A stretch of 64,000 bases of DNA from a bacterium (GTDB lineage Bacteria; Bacteroidota; Bacteroidia; Bacteroidales; Muribaculaceae): contig SFTJ01000009.1 in the NCBI GenBank assembly GCA_004563195.1, positions 1-64,000 on the forward strand. The letters run 5' to 3'. The position numbers were made by a program, and so were the translations under genes. This document shows positions 24,487 to 33,582 of this stretch, one piece after another. Numbering within the stretch: the stretch's first letter is position 1; each line of letters opens with the position of its first letter. The notes beneath the pieces were generated by a model, which was not told the origin of the DNA, did no database searches, and was given only the letters and a program-made list of their open reading frames with translations.

Positions 24487-26850
24487 TTATTGGATTTTAA
24501 ATTTTGCGTAACCTAAAAGTAAATTTTTAACTCCTGAATTTTCAAAATCAACGATTATCTTGTGGTCGGAAGATGTATCTATTTGTTTAATAGTACCATA
24601 GCCAAATCGCTGGTGCAAAATAGGTTGTCCAACATGCAATTCTGCTACAGTATGGGTGGTGTAACCACCTTGTGAACTTGCTGCCGATGGTGTGTGCGCC
24701 TGTTTCGCCACAGCCTGATTGATAGGCGTGAGTTTTGTGGGCATAACACTTACTTTTGCTTTCGTTTCGTTGGGACTTGACGAAGCAAAAGTATTGACAA
24801 AATGCCCGCTTGGTCGGCTTGATGGTCGGTCCTGCTCCATAAATGAAGGTCTGCCGATTTTCTCCACGTATTTGCTGTCGATTTCTTCAATGAACGGGCT
24901 TGGATTTGCAGGTGTCAATTTGCCATTTATCGTGTGCTGCGACGCGTGGGTGATGATGCAGTTTTCCTTCGCTCTGGTAATAGCCACATACATCAATCGC
25001 CTTTCTTCTTCTATTCCTGCCAATGAGTTTTTGCTTTTGGTAGATGGAAAGAAATCGTTTTCAGCGCCGAAAATAACCACATTCGAGAATTCCAAACCTT
25101 TTGCAGCATGAACGGTCATAAGCGTTACGGCGTTTGCGTGATCTGTATCCTTGTCTTGATCGGTGGCGAGCGATACATCAGTCATAAAGTCGCACAGCGA
25201 AGTGTTGCCACCCTCCATTTCCAATTGGTTTTTAACAAACATTTCAGCACTTGCCACCAATTCCTCCAAGTTCTGCACACGGCTCACATTTTCAGGTGTG
25301 TTGTCGTTGGCAAGCACTTCAATCAATCCCGATTGGCCAATGATTTCTTTCACCATTTCGTGCGCATTGGCTGTTTCTGAATTGCGCTCTATCAATGTGC
25401 TGATTAAAGATTTAAATTCACCCAGTTTTGATAGTGTGCCTTTATTCAATTTCACTCCGCACAGCCCAGCTTTTGTCAATACGCCCCAAATGCTGAGGTT
25501 AAACTCGTTGGCCGCTGCTTGGAGTTTGTTGATGGTGGTTTGACCAATACTGCGTTTTGGATAGTTGATTACACGCCTTAGCGCCTCGTCGTCGTTGGGA
25601 TTCAGCACTAAGCGGAAATATGCTACAGCATCTTTCACTTCCTTTCTTTGATAAAAGGCGGTGCCGCCGTAAATGCGGTAGGGGACAGGCATTCGCGTGT
25701 TGCCGTGGGTGTCTTTTGCACCGCCAGAAGAAAAAGCACGTTCCAAAATGCGTGATTGTGCATTGGTGCGGTAGAGCACGGCAAAGTCGTTCCAACTGTA
25801 CGACATGCGCTGTTTCAGACCAAGTATGGTGTTGGCTATGTAAAAAGCCTCATCATAATCGCTTTGAAATTGCTTAATCTTAATTTTTGAACCTACTGGA
25901 TTCTCAGAGAAAAGCGATTTCTTGATTTGTGAGGTGTTTTTTTCAATCAGAGAGTTTGCTGCAAGTGTGATATTCTGTGTCGAACGGTAGTTCTGTTCAA
26001 GTCGGAATATCTTCAGTTTTGGGTATCTTTTAGTGAGTGAAAGAATATTATTGATATTCGCGCCACGGAACGAGTAGATGCTTTGTGCGTCGTCACCCAC
26101 AGCGAATATGGATTGGTGATTTTTCGCTAATTGATACACGATATTGTCTTGCGCAAAGTTCGTGTCTTGATATTCGTCGATAAGCACCGTTTTGAAAAAC
26201 TCTTGATATTGCTTCAGTACATCGGGATGGTCGCGGAAAAGAATGTTTGTGTAAAAAAGCAAATCGTCAAAATCCATTGCGCCAGCTATGCGGCAGCGTT
26301 CCCAATATTGGAGATATATTTCCGCCATTTTGGGACGTTGGAGTGCTTCATCTTCCTTGATGAACTCACTTGTGCGTGCGTAGTCGGTAGGGGAGTAGAG
26401 CGCATTTTTCATCATGGAAATGCGGTGGAGCACAGCTGATGCCTTATATTGCTTCTCATCAAGTTCTTTCTCTTTGATAATGTGCTTGATGAGTGATGTG
26501 GAATCGTAGGTGTCGTAGATGGTGAAGTCGCTTTTGAAACCGATATGCGATGCATTGAATCTCAAAATTCTTGCAAAAATGGAGTGGAAAGTGCCCATCC
26601 ACAATTTCGCCGCCACTTCATCGCCCACGAGCAGTGAGATGCGCTCACGCATTTCTTTAGCCGCTTTGTTGGTGAATGTGAGTGCCAATATCTGGTGTGG
26701 CTTGTAGCCGTTGTTGAGCAGGTGTATGATTTTATAAGTAAGAACGCGTGTCTTACCCGAACCGGCACCAGCAATTACGAGTTGTGGGCCGTCGCAGTAT
26801 GTGACAGCATCCCTCTGTTGTGGGTTAAGTTTTGACAAATAATTATCCAA
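24487..26850 (-). CDS. UvrD/PcrA-family ATP-dependent DNA helicase
   Basis: A 787-residue SF1A helicase translocating 3' to 5' on DNA. Walker A is GAGSGKT (28-34), Walker B/motif II is LIDEYQDTN, motif III is VGDDAQSIYSFRGA, and motif VI is EERRLMYVAITRAKE. The C-terminal 60 residues form a small Tudor-like domain with HVGQPILHQRFGYGTIKQID, which in PcrA binds RNA polymerase. Length and C-terminus fit PcrA/UvrD rather than AddA or Rep. It is 15 bases downstream of the HsdR_N-like gene and upstream of nspC. Confidence 0.92.
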   Translation of the reverse strand: MDNYLSKLNPQQRDAVTYCDGPQLVIAGAGSGKTRVLTYKIIHLLNNGYKPHQILALTFTNKAAKEMRERISLLVGDEVAAKLWMGTFHSIFARILRFNASHIGFKSDFTIYDTYDSTSLIKHIIKEKELDEKQYKASAVLHRISMMKNALYSPTDYARTSEFIKEDEALQRPKMAEIYLQYWERCRIAGAMDFDDLLFYTNILFRDHPDVLKQYQEFFKTVLIDEYQDTNFAQDNIVYQLAKNHQSIFAVGDDAQSIYSFRGANINNILSLTKRYPKLKIFRLEQNYRSTQNITLAANSLIEKNTSQIKKSLFSENPVGSKIKIKQFQSDYDEAFYIANTILGLKQRMSYSWNDFAVLYRTNAQSRILERAFSSGGAKDTHGNTRMPVPYRIYGGTAFYQRKEVKDAVAYFRLVLNPNDDEALRRVINYPKRSIGQTTINKLQAAANEFNLSIWGVLTKAGLCGVKLNKGTLSKLGEFKSLISTLIERNSETANAHEMVKEIIGQSGLIEVLANDNTPENVSRVQNLEELVASAEMFVKNQLEMEGGNTSLCDFMTDVSLATDQDKDTDHANAVTLMTVHAAKGLEFSNVVIFGAENDFFPSTKSKNSLAGIEEERRLMYVAITRAKENCIITHASQHTINGKLTPANPSPFIEEIDSKYVEKIGRPSFMEQDRPSSRPSGHFVNTFASSSPNETKAKVSVMPTKLTPINQAVAKQAHTPSAASSQGGYTTHTVAELHVGQPILHQRFGYGTIKQIDTSSDHKIIVDFENSGVKNLLLGYAKFKIQ

Positions 26851-26865
26851 AATGAGTGTCAGTTT

Positions 26866-27315
26866 TTATATTTCAGAATAATTTGGAATATCTCTAAGGA
26901 ATGAATATGAATTGTTTTCATAGTCGATTTTGCAACAGTAATGCTGCAAGCCGTTCGACACGATAAGGCATTTCGCTTTCATCACCATGTTGTATCTCAC
27001 AATTTGGTCAAACACGCTTTGTGTGATTGGAATCGACGGAGCTTTATACTCCACTATCACGAAAGGGTTTCCCTCGATGTCGGCAACGAGGGTGTCGCAC
27101 CGGCGCTTGATGCCGTTTTGCAAGAGCGACACTTCATTTCCCATCAACGCCGTGGGGAATTGTTTTTCTTCAATCAGAAAGCGCACAAAATTCTGACGCA
27201 CCCACTCTTCGGGAGTGAGCGTGATGAATCGTTGGCGAAGATGGTCGAAAATCACCAACGCCCCTTTGTCATTCTTTTTTATATTAAATTGATAATGAGG
27301 AAGGTTGAGTTTCAT
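26866..27315 (-). CDS. Small HsdR N-terminal-like PD-(D/E)XK protein
   Basis: A 149-residue protein resembling the isolated N-terminal nuclease domain of type I restriction R subunits (HSDR_N). A PD-(D/E)XK site can be read as Asp74 in RRCDTLV with Glu89 and Lys91 in VIVEYKAPS. No helicase motor, methylase or specificity subunit is nearby, so it is not part of a restriction system here. I chose the ATG at 27315 (MKLNLPHYQ); the frame extends 16 codons upstream but that part does not look conserved. It heads a run with the UvrD helicase and nspC and is divergent from holA. Role unknown. Confidence 0.8.
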   Translation of the reverse strand: MKLNLPHYQFNIKKNDKGALVIFDHLRQRFITLTPEEWVRQNFVRFLIEEKQFPTALMGNEVSLLQNGIKRRCDTLVADIEGNPFVIVEYKAPSIPITQSVFDQIVRYNMVMKAKCLIVSNGLQHYCCKIDYENNSYSFLRDIPNYSEI

Positions 27316-27388
27316 CGTCAAATTTGATTTGCACATATCGTAAATTGATTGTAAATTTAACAAAAAATCGGGTAATATCAGTTATACA

Positions 27389-28435
27389 ATGCCTCCAAAA
27401 AAAGAAGAAATCACATATTTTTCGCTCAAAAGAGAAATCGAGCAGAAGCAGTTTCGCCCTATCTATGTGCTCCAGGGTGAAGAGCCTTATTATATCGACA
27501 AGTTGTGCGGCTTGATTGTGGATAATGCGCTCACCGAAGATGAGAAGGCTTTTAACCTCACATTATGCTACGGTGTGGACGTGGAAATGCGCAATGTGAT
27601 TGCCGCATGTAAGCAATATCCTGCCATGTCGCAGTATCAGGTGGTGGTGCTGAGGGAAGCGCAGAATGTGGGCAAAGCGGGCAACAAGCACGCCTCCGAA
27701 ATCAATATGCTCCAGTTCTATGCCCAAAAGCCATTGGATAGCACCATTCTTGTGATTTGCTATAAAGGAGGCTCCATCAAGACCAATGATTTCACAAAGG
27801 AACTGAAAAAGACAAAGGGTGTGGTATATACGTCGAACAAGGTACGGGACTACGAAGTGCCAAAACTTGTGCGTGAATATTGTCGCTCAATCAATGTGAA
27901 TATTGAAGAAAAATCGGTGTCGATGCTCGCTGAGCACATTGGCTCTGATTTGTCGCGCCTTTTCGGCGAAATCGATAAACTGAAATTGTTGACCGATGCC
28001 AAAAACACGATTACGCCCGATTTGATTGAAAGAAACATTGGCTACAGTAAAGAGTTTAATATTTTTGAATTGGAAGATGCCATTGTTAGTAGAAACCAAC
28101 TGAAGGCATTCCGCATTGTGGATTATTTTCAGAAAAATCCGAAAAACAATCCGCTTATTCCAGTGCTGGGCAGTTTGTTTAATTTCTTTACCAATATTCT
28201 GCTGATTCAAACGGCTAAGGACCGTTCAGAGGCTGGTTTGATGGAGCAAGTAAATATTCGTTCTCCATTCCGTGTTAAGAAACTCGCCGAAGCCGCATCA
28301 TCATTCAGCAAACGCTCTTGCGTGAACATCATCTCGTATATTCGCGAGTGTGATGTAAAAAGTAAAGGTCAAGGCTCACGCCAAGACCCTTATGATTTGT
28401 TTAAAGAATTGATTTTTAAAATCCTTCACAGCTAA
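27389..28435 (+). CDS. holA: DNA polymerase III delta subunit
   Basis: A 348-residue delta subunit, the part of the clamp loader that opens the sliding clamp. The N-terminal domain carries FRPIYVLQGEEPYYIDKL and PAMSQYQVVVLREAQN, typical of HolA, and the C-terminal collar domain follows after about residue 215. It is a single-gene unit, divergent from the HsdR_N-like gene and convergent with the beta-barrel gene; its stop is directly followed by the AATCGG-containing element. Confidence 0.9.
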   Translation: MPPKKEEITYFSLKREIEQKQFRPIYVLQGEEPYYIDKLCGLIVDNALTEDEKAFNLTLCYGVDVEMRNVIAACKQYPAMSQYQVVVLREAQNVGKAGNKHASEINMLQFYAQKPLDSTILVICYKGGSIKTNDFTKELKKTKGVVYTSNKVRDYEVPKLVREYCRSINVNIEEKSVSMLAEHIGSDLSRLFGEIDKLKLLTDAKNTITPDLIERNIGYSKEFNIFELEDAIVSRNQLKAFRIVDYFQKNPKNNPLIPVLGSLFNFFTNILLIQTAKDRSEAGLMEQVNIRSPFRVKKLAEAASSFSKRSCVNIISYIRECDVKSKGQGSRQDPYDLFKELIFKILHS

Positions 28436-28451
28436 ACCCAAATCGGTCATT
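28436..28451. repeat. Copy of a short AATCGG element at a convergent gene end
   Basis: ACCCAAATCGGTCATT sits exactly between the holA stop and the stop of the opposing barrel gene. It matches 20571-20581 over 11 bases and 53992-54007 over 14 of 16. No partner arm is seen here, so it is not by itself a hairpin. Confidence 0.4.
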
Positions 28452-29140
28452 TATTTTATGCGGTAGTAGTAACCGAGTGTCAGCATAATCGACATGGAAT
28501 TTGAGCCCGAAAATGGGTCTGTCTTTTTGCTGGAGAACACGTTGTTCAATCCGTAATAGAATCTGCCTTCCAAGTTGAAAGAGTGCTTTCTGTTCATTAT
28601 CCACTCAATACCTGCGCCAGCCGAAATGCCATAATCAAATTTGTTCTTTATGGGCAATGTGAGCTGGTCGTTATACCTGTTTTGTGTGGGGAAGTCAGGC
28701 ACATTCGCAATGTTGTTGTAATCAAAATTGGAGTTGGTTTTGGTTGCAATCATATATCCAATTTCTGGACCTGCATTGAAAAATCCCTTGAAATGATTAC
28801 TGCTGAAGTAGATGTGCGTAAGCACAGGGATTTGAATGTAGGTGAGTTGCTTGTTGAACTGAAATGATGTGCCTTCATACTTCTCTTTCCAGCCGCGTTG
28901 CTCAATGTTGAATTCGGCAATCAATCCGAAATTCTTCTCCTCTGCATATCGGAATGTGGCACCTATCATCAATCCGCCTTGCATATTCTGTGGCACAGAT
29001 GGATTAAATGCCAATTTCGACATGGTGTAGCCACCCTTCGCACCAATTGCAATGTTTGGCTCATAATGGTTTTGTGCCGAAATTGCGATTGGGGCTAAAA
29101 GTGCTGAGATCAATAATATGATTTTATTTGTTATTCGCAT
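28451..29140 (-). CDS. Outer-membrane beta-barrel protein (PorT/OMP_b-brl_2-like)
   Basis: A 229-residue protein with a signal peptide (about residues 1-22, ending AISAQ) and repeated amphipathic strands such as FGLIAEFNIEQRG and FNLEGRFYYGLNNV, ending in YYYRIK. This fits the small porin-family beta-barrels common in Bacteroidota, in the outer membrane. No function is assigned. Its start overlaps the stop of the LysM gene as TAATG, so the two products are probably made together; the LysM partner suggests a link between outer membrane and peptidoglycan. Confidence 0.78.
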   Translation of the reverse strand: MRITNKIILLISALLAPIAISAQNHYEPNIAIGAKGGYTMSKLAFNPSVPQNMQGGLMIGATFRYAEEKNFGLIAEFNIEQRGWKEKYEGTSFQFNKQLTYIQIPVLTHIYFSSNHFKGFFNAGPEIGYMIATKTNSNFDYNNIANVPDFPTQNRYNDQLTLPIKNKFDYGISAGAGIEWIMNRKHSFNLEGRFYYGLNNVFSSKKTDPFSGSNSMSIMLTLGYYYRIK

Positions 29141-31137
29141 TATTTAATGATACTTTCTGTGGCTTTACTGCCATTAAAATGTACGAGTTCAACGCATTTG
29201 TTGATATATCCGCTCCAGTTGCTGCTGCGTTGCAATTCAATGTCCATCTGCACGCCGTCGAAGTATTTCTGTGAGGTGGCAAATGAACCCTCGTTTGCTA
29301 ATGTGGAGATGATATATGAGCCAAGGTCGAAGCCAAGTATGCCCAGTGATGGAGTAGTGGGAATCATGTATTCACCGTAGGCTGCCTTAAACTTATTCTT
29401 GATGTCGGCACCTCTTTTATCGTTTGCAATGAAGAATCGTGAATACACATAGCTGTCAATTTTTTGTAAAGAGGCTTTCATACCCTTTGAAGCAAGGTAT
29501 TCAGGGTGTCCGAGCAAACAGATTTCACAGTCAAAGCGTTTTTCCTTTGCCTCAACAAGAGCATCGGAGATTTTGGTGAAGAACTGCTTTGTTGAAGATG
29601 TAGGGATAAACAAATAGTTTGTGCCTGGATCCATGAATGATGAAACGGTTTCAAAATCCAATGGATTGCTAACGTCGATAGTGTGCGACTTGATTTTGTG
29701 CGATTTAAGATGCTGCTTCACATCTGAAATGATTTCAGCATCTTCACCGCTGGTGTCTCTCAAGAACACCACCTCGTAGTCTTTGAATTTGGTTGAAATC
29801 ATTTCGTTCACAGTCGATGCCAAAAACGATGCTGGCATATTCAGCTGGATAATCATTGGGTTCGACGCATAGTCCTCGTTCTTTGAAGAGAAGCAGTTGA
29901 TGATGCACACATTGTTTTTCTTGCCAAATTCGTTGCATCTTTCAAGTTGCTTAGGTTCGGATGGAGCGATAATCACGTCCATTTTTTTCATTACGTCTAA
30001 TGCAAGAATGCTGTCGGTGACATTCAAATTGTTCTGAGTGTCGTAAACGTTGATATTTACTTTCTTGTTTGCGTTTTTGCCGATTGAGTCCACTGCCAAT
30101 AAGAATCCGTTGTAGAAATCGGTGTAAAGGAAGGCTTGGCGTGGTGGGTTTTGCTTTTGAAGTTGGAATGGCAGAATGATGGCGATGTTGATTACTCCGT
30201 CAACTTTAGCCTTATATGCTTTTTGGAAAATGTCGCCGAGTTGGTTGGCATAGGTTCGCTCCAGTTGCTTCTCTGTTGCATCGGTGCTATTCACAGTTCT
30301 GGTAGTGATACATTCTTTTGGAATATACACAGTCTTGCCTTTTTTCACTTTCTTCATGTCTGGGTTAGCGGCTTTCAGTTCTTCAACGCTTACGTTGTTC
30401 GCCTTAGCGATTGATTCGTAAGTGTCGTTCTTCGCTGCCACATAACTCATCATCTGCTTCACATCTTTTTGGATAGTGATGTTGGTGGGTGTGTTGGGGA
30501 TAATCTTGATTACATCACCCTCGATAAAGTTGTTTGGATAAATACCAGGGTTGATGGCAAGCAGGTTTTCAATAGTGGTGTTGTACTGCCTAGCCACGCT
30601 ATACATTGATTCTCCCTTTTGAATAGTGTGGAAAACTGCATTGCCTGTGGTACGAGTGCCCGCTGTGGTAGTTGCTGTTGTGGCGCTTCCTTGTTGGTTT
30701 ACAGGGATGATGATGTCGTCGCCTTCTTTGAGGTTGTTATAGCAGTTTGGGTTGGCAGCCACGATGTCGTCAACCGTCACGTTATAAATTCGGGCAATGC
30801 CGTAAAGGCTTTGTCCTTTTTTCACTTGATGCACCACTTTCTGTTTAGCGACTGTGACAGCGCCTTTCTTGTTGTCGGTGAAATCTGCAACAGGAAAAAA
30901 CAGCAACTGCTTTTTAGTTACGCCTTGCGCCACAGAAGGGTTGTAAAGAATAATGTCTTCAACAGGGATTCCGAGTTTGTGCGAAATGCCGTTAAGAGTT
31001 TCTTTACCTTTTACTTTATATAAATAATAAGATTCACCTCCCAGCACCTTTGTTGGAAGATTCAATTTTACTTTTGCTGATAGCGATGCGCACATAAGAA
31101 TGCACATAAAAGTGAGTACATAACGTAACCTTTTCAT
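29140..31137 (-). CDS. LysM-repeat protein with C-terminal periplasmic-binding-protein-like domain
   Basis: A 665-residue exported protein. A signal peptide (about residues 1-21, ending SLSAK) is followed by four LysM-like repeats, each with the pattern exemplified by VKKGQSLYGIARIYNVTVDD, spread over about residues 25-285. LysM domains bind peptidoglycan glycan strands. The rest (about 320-665) looks like a type I periplasmic binding protein, starting INIAIILPFQLQ. I chose the ATG at 31137 because it gives the signal peptide and because a -7 box lies at 31174-31181, over the upstream start candidate. The stop overlaps the barrel gene start. The combination suggests an envelope sensor or scaffold; the ligand is unknown. 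Confidence 0.82.
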   Translation of the reverse strand: MKRLRYVLTFMCILMCASLSAKVKLNLPTKVLGGESYYLYKVKGKETLNGISHKLGIPVEDIILYNPSVAQGVTKKQLLFFPVADFTDNKKGAVTVAKQKVVHQVKKGQSLYGIARIYNVTVDDIVAANPNCYNNLKEGDDIIIPVNQQGSATTATTTAGTRTTGNAVFHTIQKGESMYSVARQYNTTIENLLAINPGIYPNNFIEGDVIKIIPNTPTNITIQKDVKQMMSYVAAKNDTYESIAKANNVSVEELKAANPDMKKVKKGKTVYIPKECITTRTVNSTDATEKQLERTYANQLGDIFQKAYKAKVDGVINIAIILPFQLQKQNPPRQAFLYTDFYNGFLLAVDSIGKNANKKVNINVYDTQNNLNVTDSILALDVMKKMDVIIAPSEPKQLERCNEFGKKNNVCIINCFSSKNEDYASNPMIIQLNMPASFLASTVNEMISTKFKDYEVVFLRDTSGEDAEIISDVKQHLKSHKIKSHTIDVSNPLDFETVSSFMDPGTNYLFIPTSSTKQFFTKISDALVEAKEKRFDCEICLLGHPEYLASKGMKASLQKIDSYVYSRFFIANDKRGADIKNKFKAAYGEYMIPTTPSLGILGFDLGSYIISTLANEGSFATSQKYFDGVQMDIELQRSSNWSGYINKCVELVHFNGSKATESIIK

Positions 31138-31173
31138 TTTATCAGTAATTATAGTTTGTAAGTCAATATTATG

Positions 31174-31181
31174 CAAAGATA
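31174..31181 (-). promoter_or_regulatory. -7 box of the LysM-barrel operon
   Basis: TATCTTTG on the - strand, giving a predicted leader of about 27 nt to the ATG at 31137. Confidence 0.55.
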
Positions 31182-31204
31182 AGAAAAATATTGATAGCTT
31201 TCTA

Positions 31205-33457
31205 TTAATTCAAATTTTTAGGATTGACAACGCGCTCGCCAGTAAGTTTTGCCAACTCCTTTCTATATGTTGTTAATTCTTGTATCTTTTTGAGAATCTC
31301 AAATTGTCGATCGATTGTTGCTGATTTCAGCTCAGTTTCCAATTGTGAAATCTTTATTTCAATGATGGTTAGCTTCCAGTTGAAGAGCGATGCAGAAACC
31401 AATGCCAACAGCCTTTGCGAATCCATGTGCTGAGAGAAAATCTCTGCATGGATTTTGCTGAGGCTGTGCTTTGGAAGGCAAATCTCATTCACAATCTCGC
31501 GAACATCGTCGTCGGGGTGTGAACTCAAATGCTTGAAAATGAAATTCTGACGATATTCCGAAATCTCATTTTCAAATTGAGCATCAACGGATTGTTTTGC
31601 CTCTTCCTCTTTCCTTTCAATCTCTGCCACATTACCCTCAAATGACGAGCGAAATTGCTCAATCTCCTGCGTGTATAATTGGTGCTTTTTCTCCTCTACC
31701 GATTGCATGAAGTTGCTGAAAGCCACGGTGAAATCGCTGAACAGTTCTTGACAAAGTTTGTATAGCTTTTGATACAGTGGAATGGTGAAGCGGTGGTTGT
31801 CGTCGGTGATCTCTTTTGTGAGCCATTCAATAACCGTGAGTTGCTCATATTCAAAAATGAATGAGCAGCCATATTTTACCATATATTGTATCACCTCATA
31901 TTCGCATTTCTGCAAAGCGCTTTCGTGCGCGGATGGTTGTTGCTGAAATGATGGTGCAGGTTGAGGCACAGGTGGTTGCGTAGCAGGAACCTCTTGTGGA
32001 TAACTTGCTGGAGGTATATTTACATCGAAGGGAGGAGGTGGAAGTGGATCACCTTGCCCAGATACTTCCACAGCAGTTGTAGCAGCTTCAGCCTTTCTTT
32101 TTGTATCAAGTTCTCGTTGTTTACGTTCTCTTTCTTCGTTTTTCCAATCTTCCTCTTTGATTTGCGCCCTGTATCTTTCTATTTGGTTGACAATCACACT
32201 TTCTGAAAGGTGGAACTTGTTTACACACACTTGTGCGTAAACATTGCGAGTGATTTGGTTTGGAATGTTTGCCACAGAGCGTAACACCGATTCTATTGCC
32301 TTGGCTCTTGCTATCGGGTCGCGCTCGCAGTCTTTCAGAAGCACATCGGTTTTGAAATCAATGAAGTCTTGTTCGTTTTGATTGATGTAATCAGTGATTT
32401 CTGATGCGCTATGGTTTTGTGCGAAACTGTCGGGGTCTTCGGGCGAGGGCAGAACCAGAACTTTGATATTCAGGTCTTGCTTGAGCAGCATGTCCACGCC
32501 CTTAATTGCCGCCTTGATGCCGGCCTCATCACCGTCGAACAGTTCAGTTACGTTGTTCGTGAGATTACGAATGGTGTAAATGTGCTCTTTGGTGAGTGCC
32601 GTGCCAGAGGTGGCAATCACATTCTTGAATCCTGCTTGGTGCATTGAAATCACATCGGCATAACCTTCCACAATAAAACATTTGTCAAGTTTGGCGATTT
32701 CACGCTTTGCTTGCGCCAACCCATAGATGGTTTTGCGCTTGTGGTAGATGGCTGATTCTGGGGAGTTGATGTATTTAGCGTGGTGATTATGTAGCGTTCT
32801 GCCGCCAAATGCCACCACTTTTCCCGACTTGGTGAAGATGGGGAAAATCACCCTACCTTTAAATTTGTCGTACCAGTGTCCTCTGTCGTCTTTACCACAA
32901 AGCCCCACTTTTATGAGCAGTTCCTCATTATAACCGGCTTTCACCGCCGCTTCATGCAAAGCGGTGGGCTTGTCGGGACTATATCCTAAATGGAAATTAT
33001 GGATAGATTCGTCGCTGAAACCTCTTTCTCGAAAATAACTCAGGCCAATATCCAAACCCTCCTGTGATTCATGGAGCTGTTTTTCAAAGAAATTCATTGC
33101 AAACTCATTGATGACGAACATGCTTTCCTGCTCGGATTGCTGTTGTCGTTCTTCATCGGTGATTTCTTTTTCTTGAATTTCGATGTGGTATTTTTTTGCA
33201 AGGTATCGCAGCGCTTCGGGATAGCTCATGTTCTCTATCTTCATAATAAAGTTCACTGGGCTACCTCCTTCTCCACAGCTAAAGCATTTGCAGAACCCTT
33301 TTGTGCGGGTAACATAAAATGATGGCTTTCGGTCGTTGTGAAATGGGCATAAACCTACCCAGTTGGCACCTCTTTTTTTGAGGGCAACGTAATCACTTAC
33401 CACATCAACAATATCTGCGGCATCAAGAATTTTCTCAACAGTTTGGCGATCAATCAT
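31205..33457 (-). CDS. dnaG: DNA primase
   Basis: DnaG makes RNA primers at the replication fork. The protein has 750 residues from the ATG chosen at 33457 (MIDRQTVEKIL), longer than the usual 600-660. The CHC2 zinc ribbon is Cys37, His40, Cys58 and Cys61. The Toprim domain shows FIVEGYADVISMHQAG and LFDGDEAGIKAA, the metal-binding acids. After a charged helix (about 430-470) comes a Pro/Gln-rich linker with PPPPF and QPPVPQPAP, then a C-terminal domain that should contact the DnaB helicase. The linker accounts for the extra length. It has its own -7 box at 33485-33492. Confidence 0.95.
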   Translation of the reverse strand: MIDRQTVEKILDAADIVDVVSDYVALKKRGANWVGLCPFHNDRKPSFYVTRTKGFCKCFSCGEGGSPVNFIMKIENMSYPEALRYLAKKYHIEIQEKEITDEERQQQSEQESMFVINEFAMNFFEKQLHESQEGLDIGLSYFRERGFSDESIHNFHLGYSPDKPTALHEAAVKAGYNEELLIKVGLCGKDDRGHWYDKFKGRVIFPIFTKSGKVVAFGGRTLHNHHAKYINSPESAIYHKRKTIYGLAQAKREIAKLDKCFIVEGYADVISMHQAGFKNVIATSGTALTKEHIYTIRNLTNNVTELFDGDEAGIKAAIKGVDMLLKQDLNIKVLVLPSPEDPDSFAQNHSASEITDYINQNEQDFIDFKTDVLLKDCERDPIARAKAIESVLRSVANIPNQITRNVYAQVCVNKFHLSESVIVNQIERYRAQIKEEDWKNEERERKQRELDTKRKAEAATTAVEVSGQGDPLPPPPFDVNIPPASYPQEVPATQPPVPQPAPSFQQQPSAHESALQKCEYEVIQYMVKYGCSFIFEYEQLTVIEWLTKEITDDNHRFTIPLYQKLYKLCQELFSDFTVAFSNFMQSVEEKKHQLYTQEIEQFRSSFEGNVAEIERKEEEAKQSVDAQFENEISEYRQNFIFKHLSSHPDDDVREIVNEICLPKHSLSKIHAEIFSQHMDSQRLLALVSASLFNWKLTIIEIKISQLETELKSATIDRQFEILKKIQELTTYRKELAKLTGERVVNPKNLN

Positions 33458-33484
33458 GTTTTTCAAATTGTCACTATAGTCTTA

Positions 33485-33492
33485 CAAAGTTA
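33485..33492 (-). promoter_or_regulatory. -7 box of dnaG
   Basis: TAACTTTG on the - strand, about 28 bases before the dnaG start. Confidence 0.5.
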
Positions 33493-33527
33493 CTAATTTT
33501 TCAAGGATTAATTAGTAAATAGGAATG

Positions 33528-33560
33528 AAAAAAGTCCACACAGCGTTGTGCGGACTTTTT
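33528..33560 (-). terminator. Terminator of mutA-mutB
   Basis: A 13-bp stem with one mismatch (33548-33560 with 33529-33541) is followed on the - strand by a run of T, just after mutB. Confidence 0.75.
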
Positions 33561-33582
33561 AAAGAATGATATGACGTGATTA

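Noticed and set aside
26866..27315. Remnant of a type I restriction system
   Set aside because: There is no helicase motor, HsdM or HsdS nearby, the gene is intact and it sits in a tight operon with housekeeping genes.
31138..31176. Longer N-terminus for the LysM protein
   Set aside because: The upstream start lies over the -7 box and would bury the signal peptide behind 13 residues.
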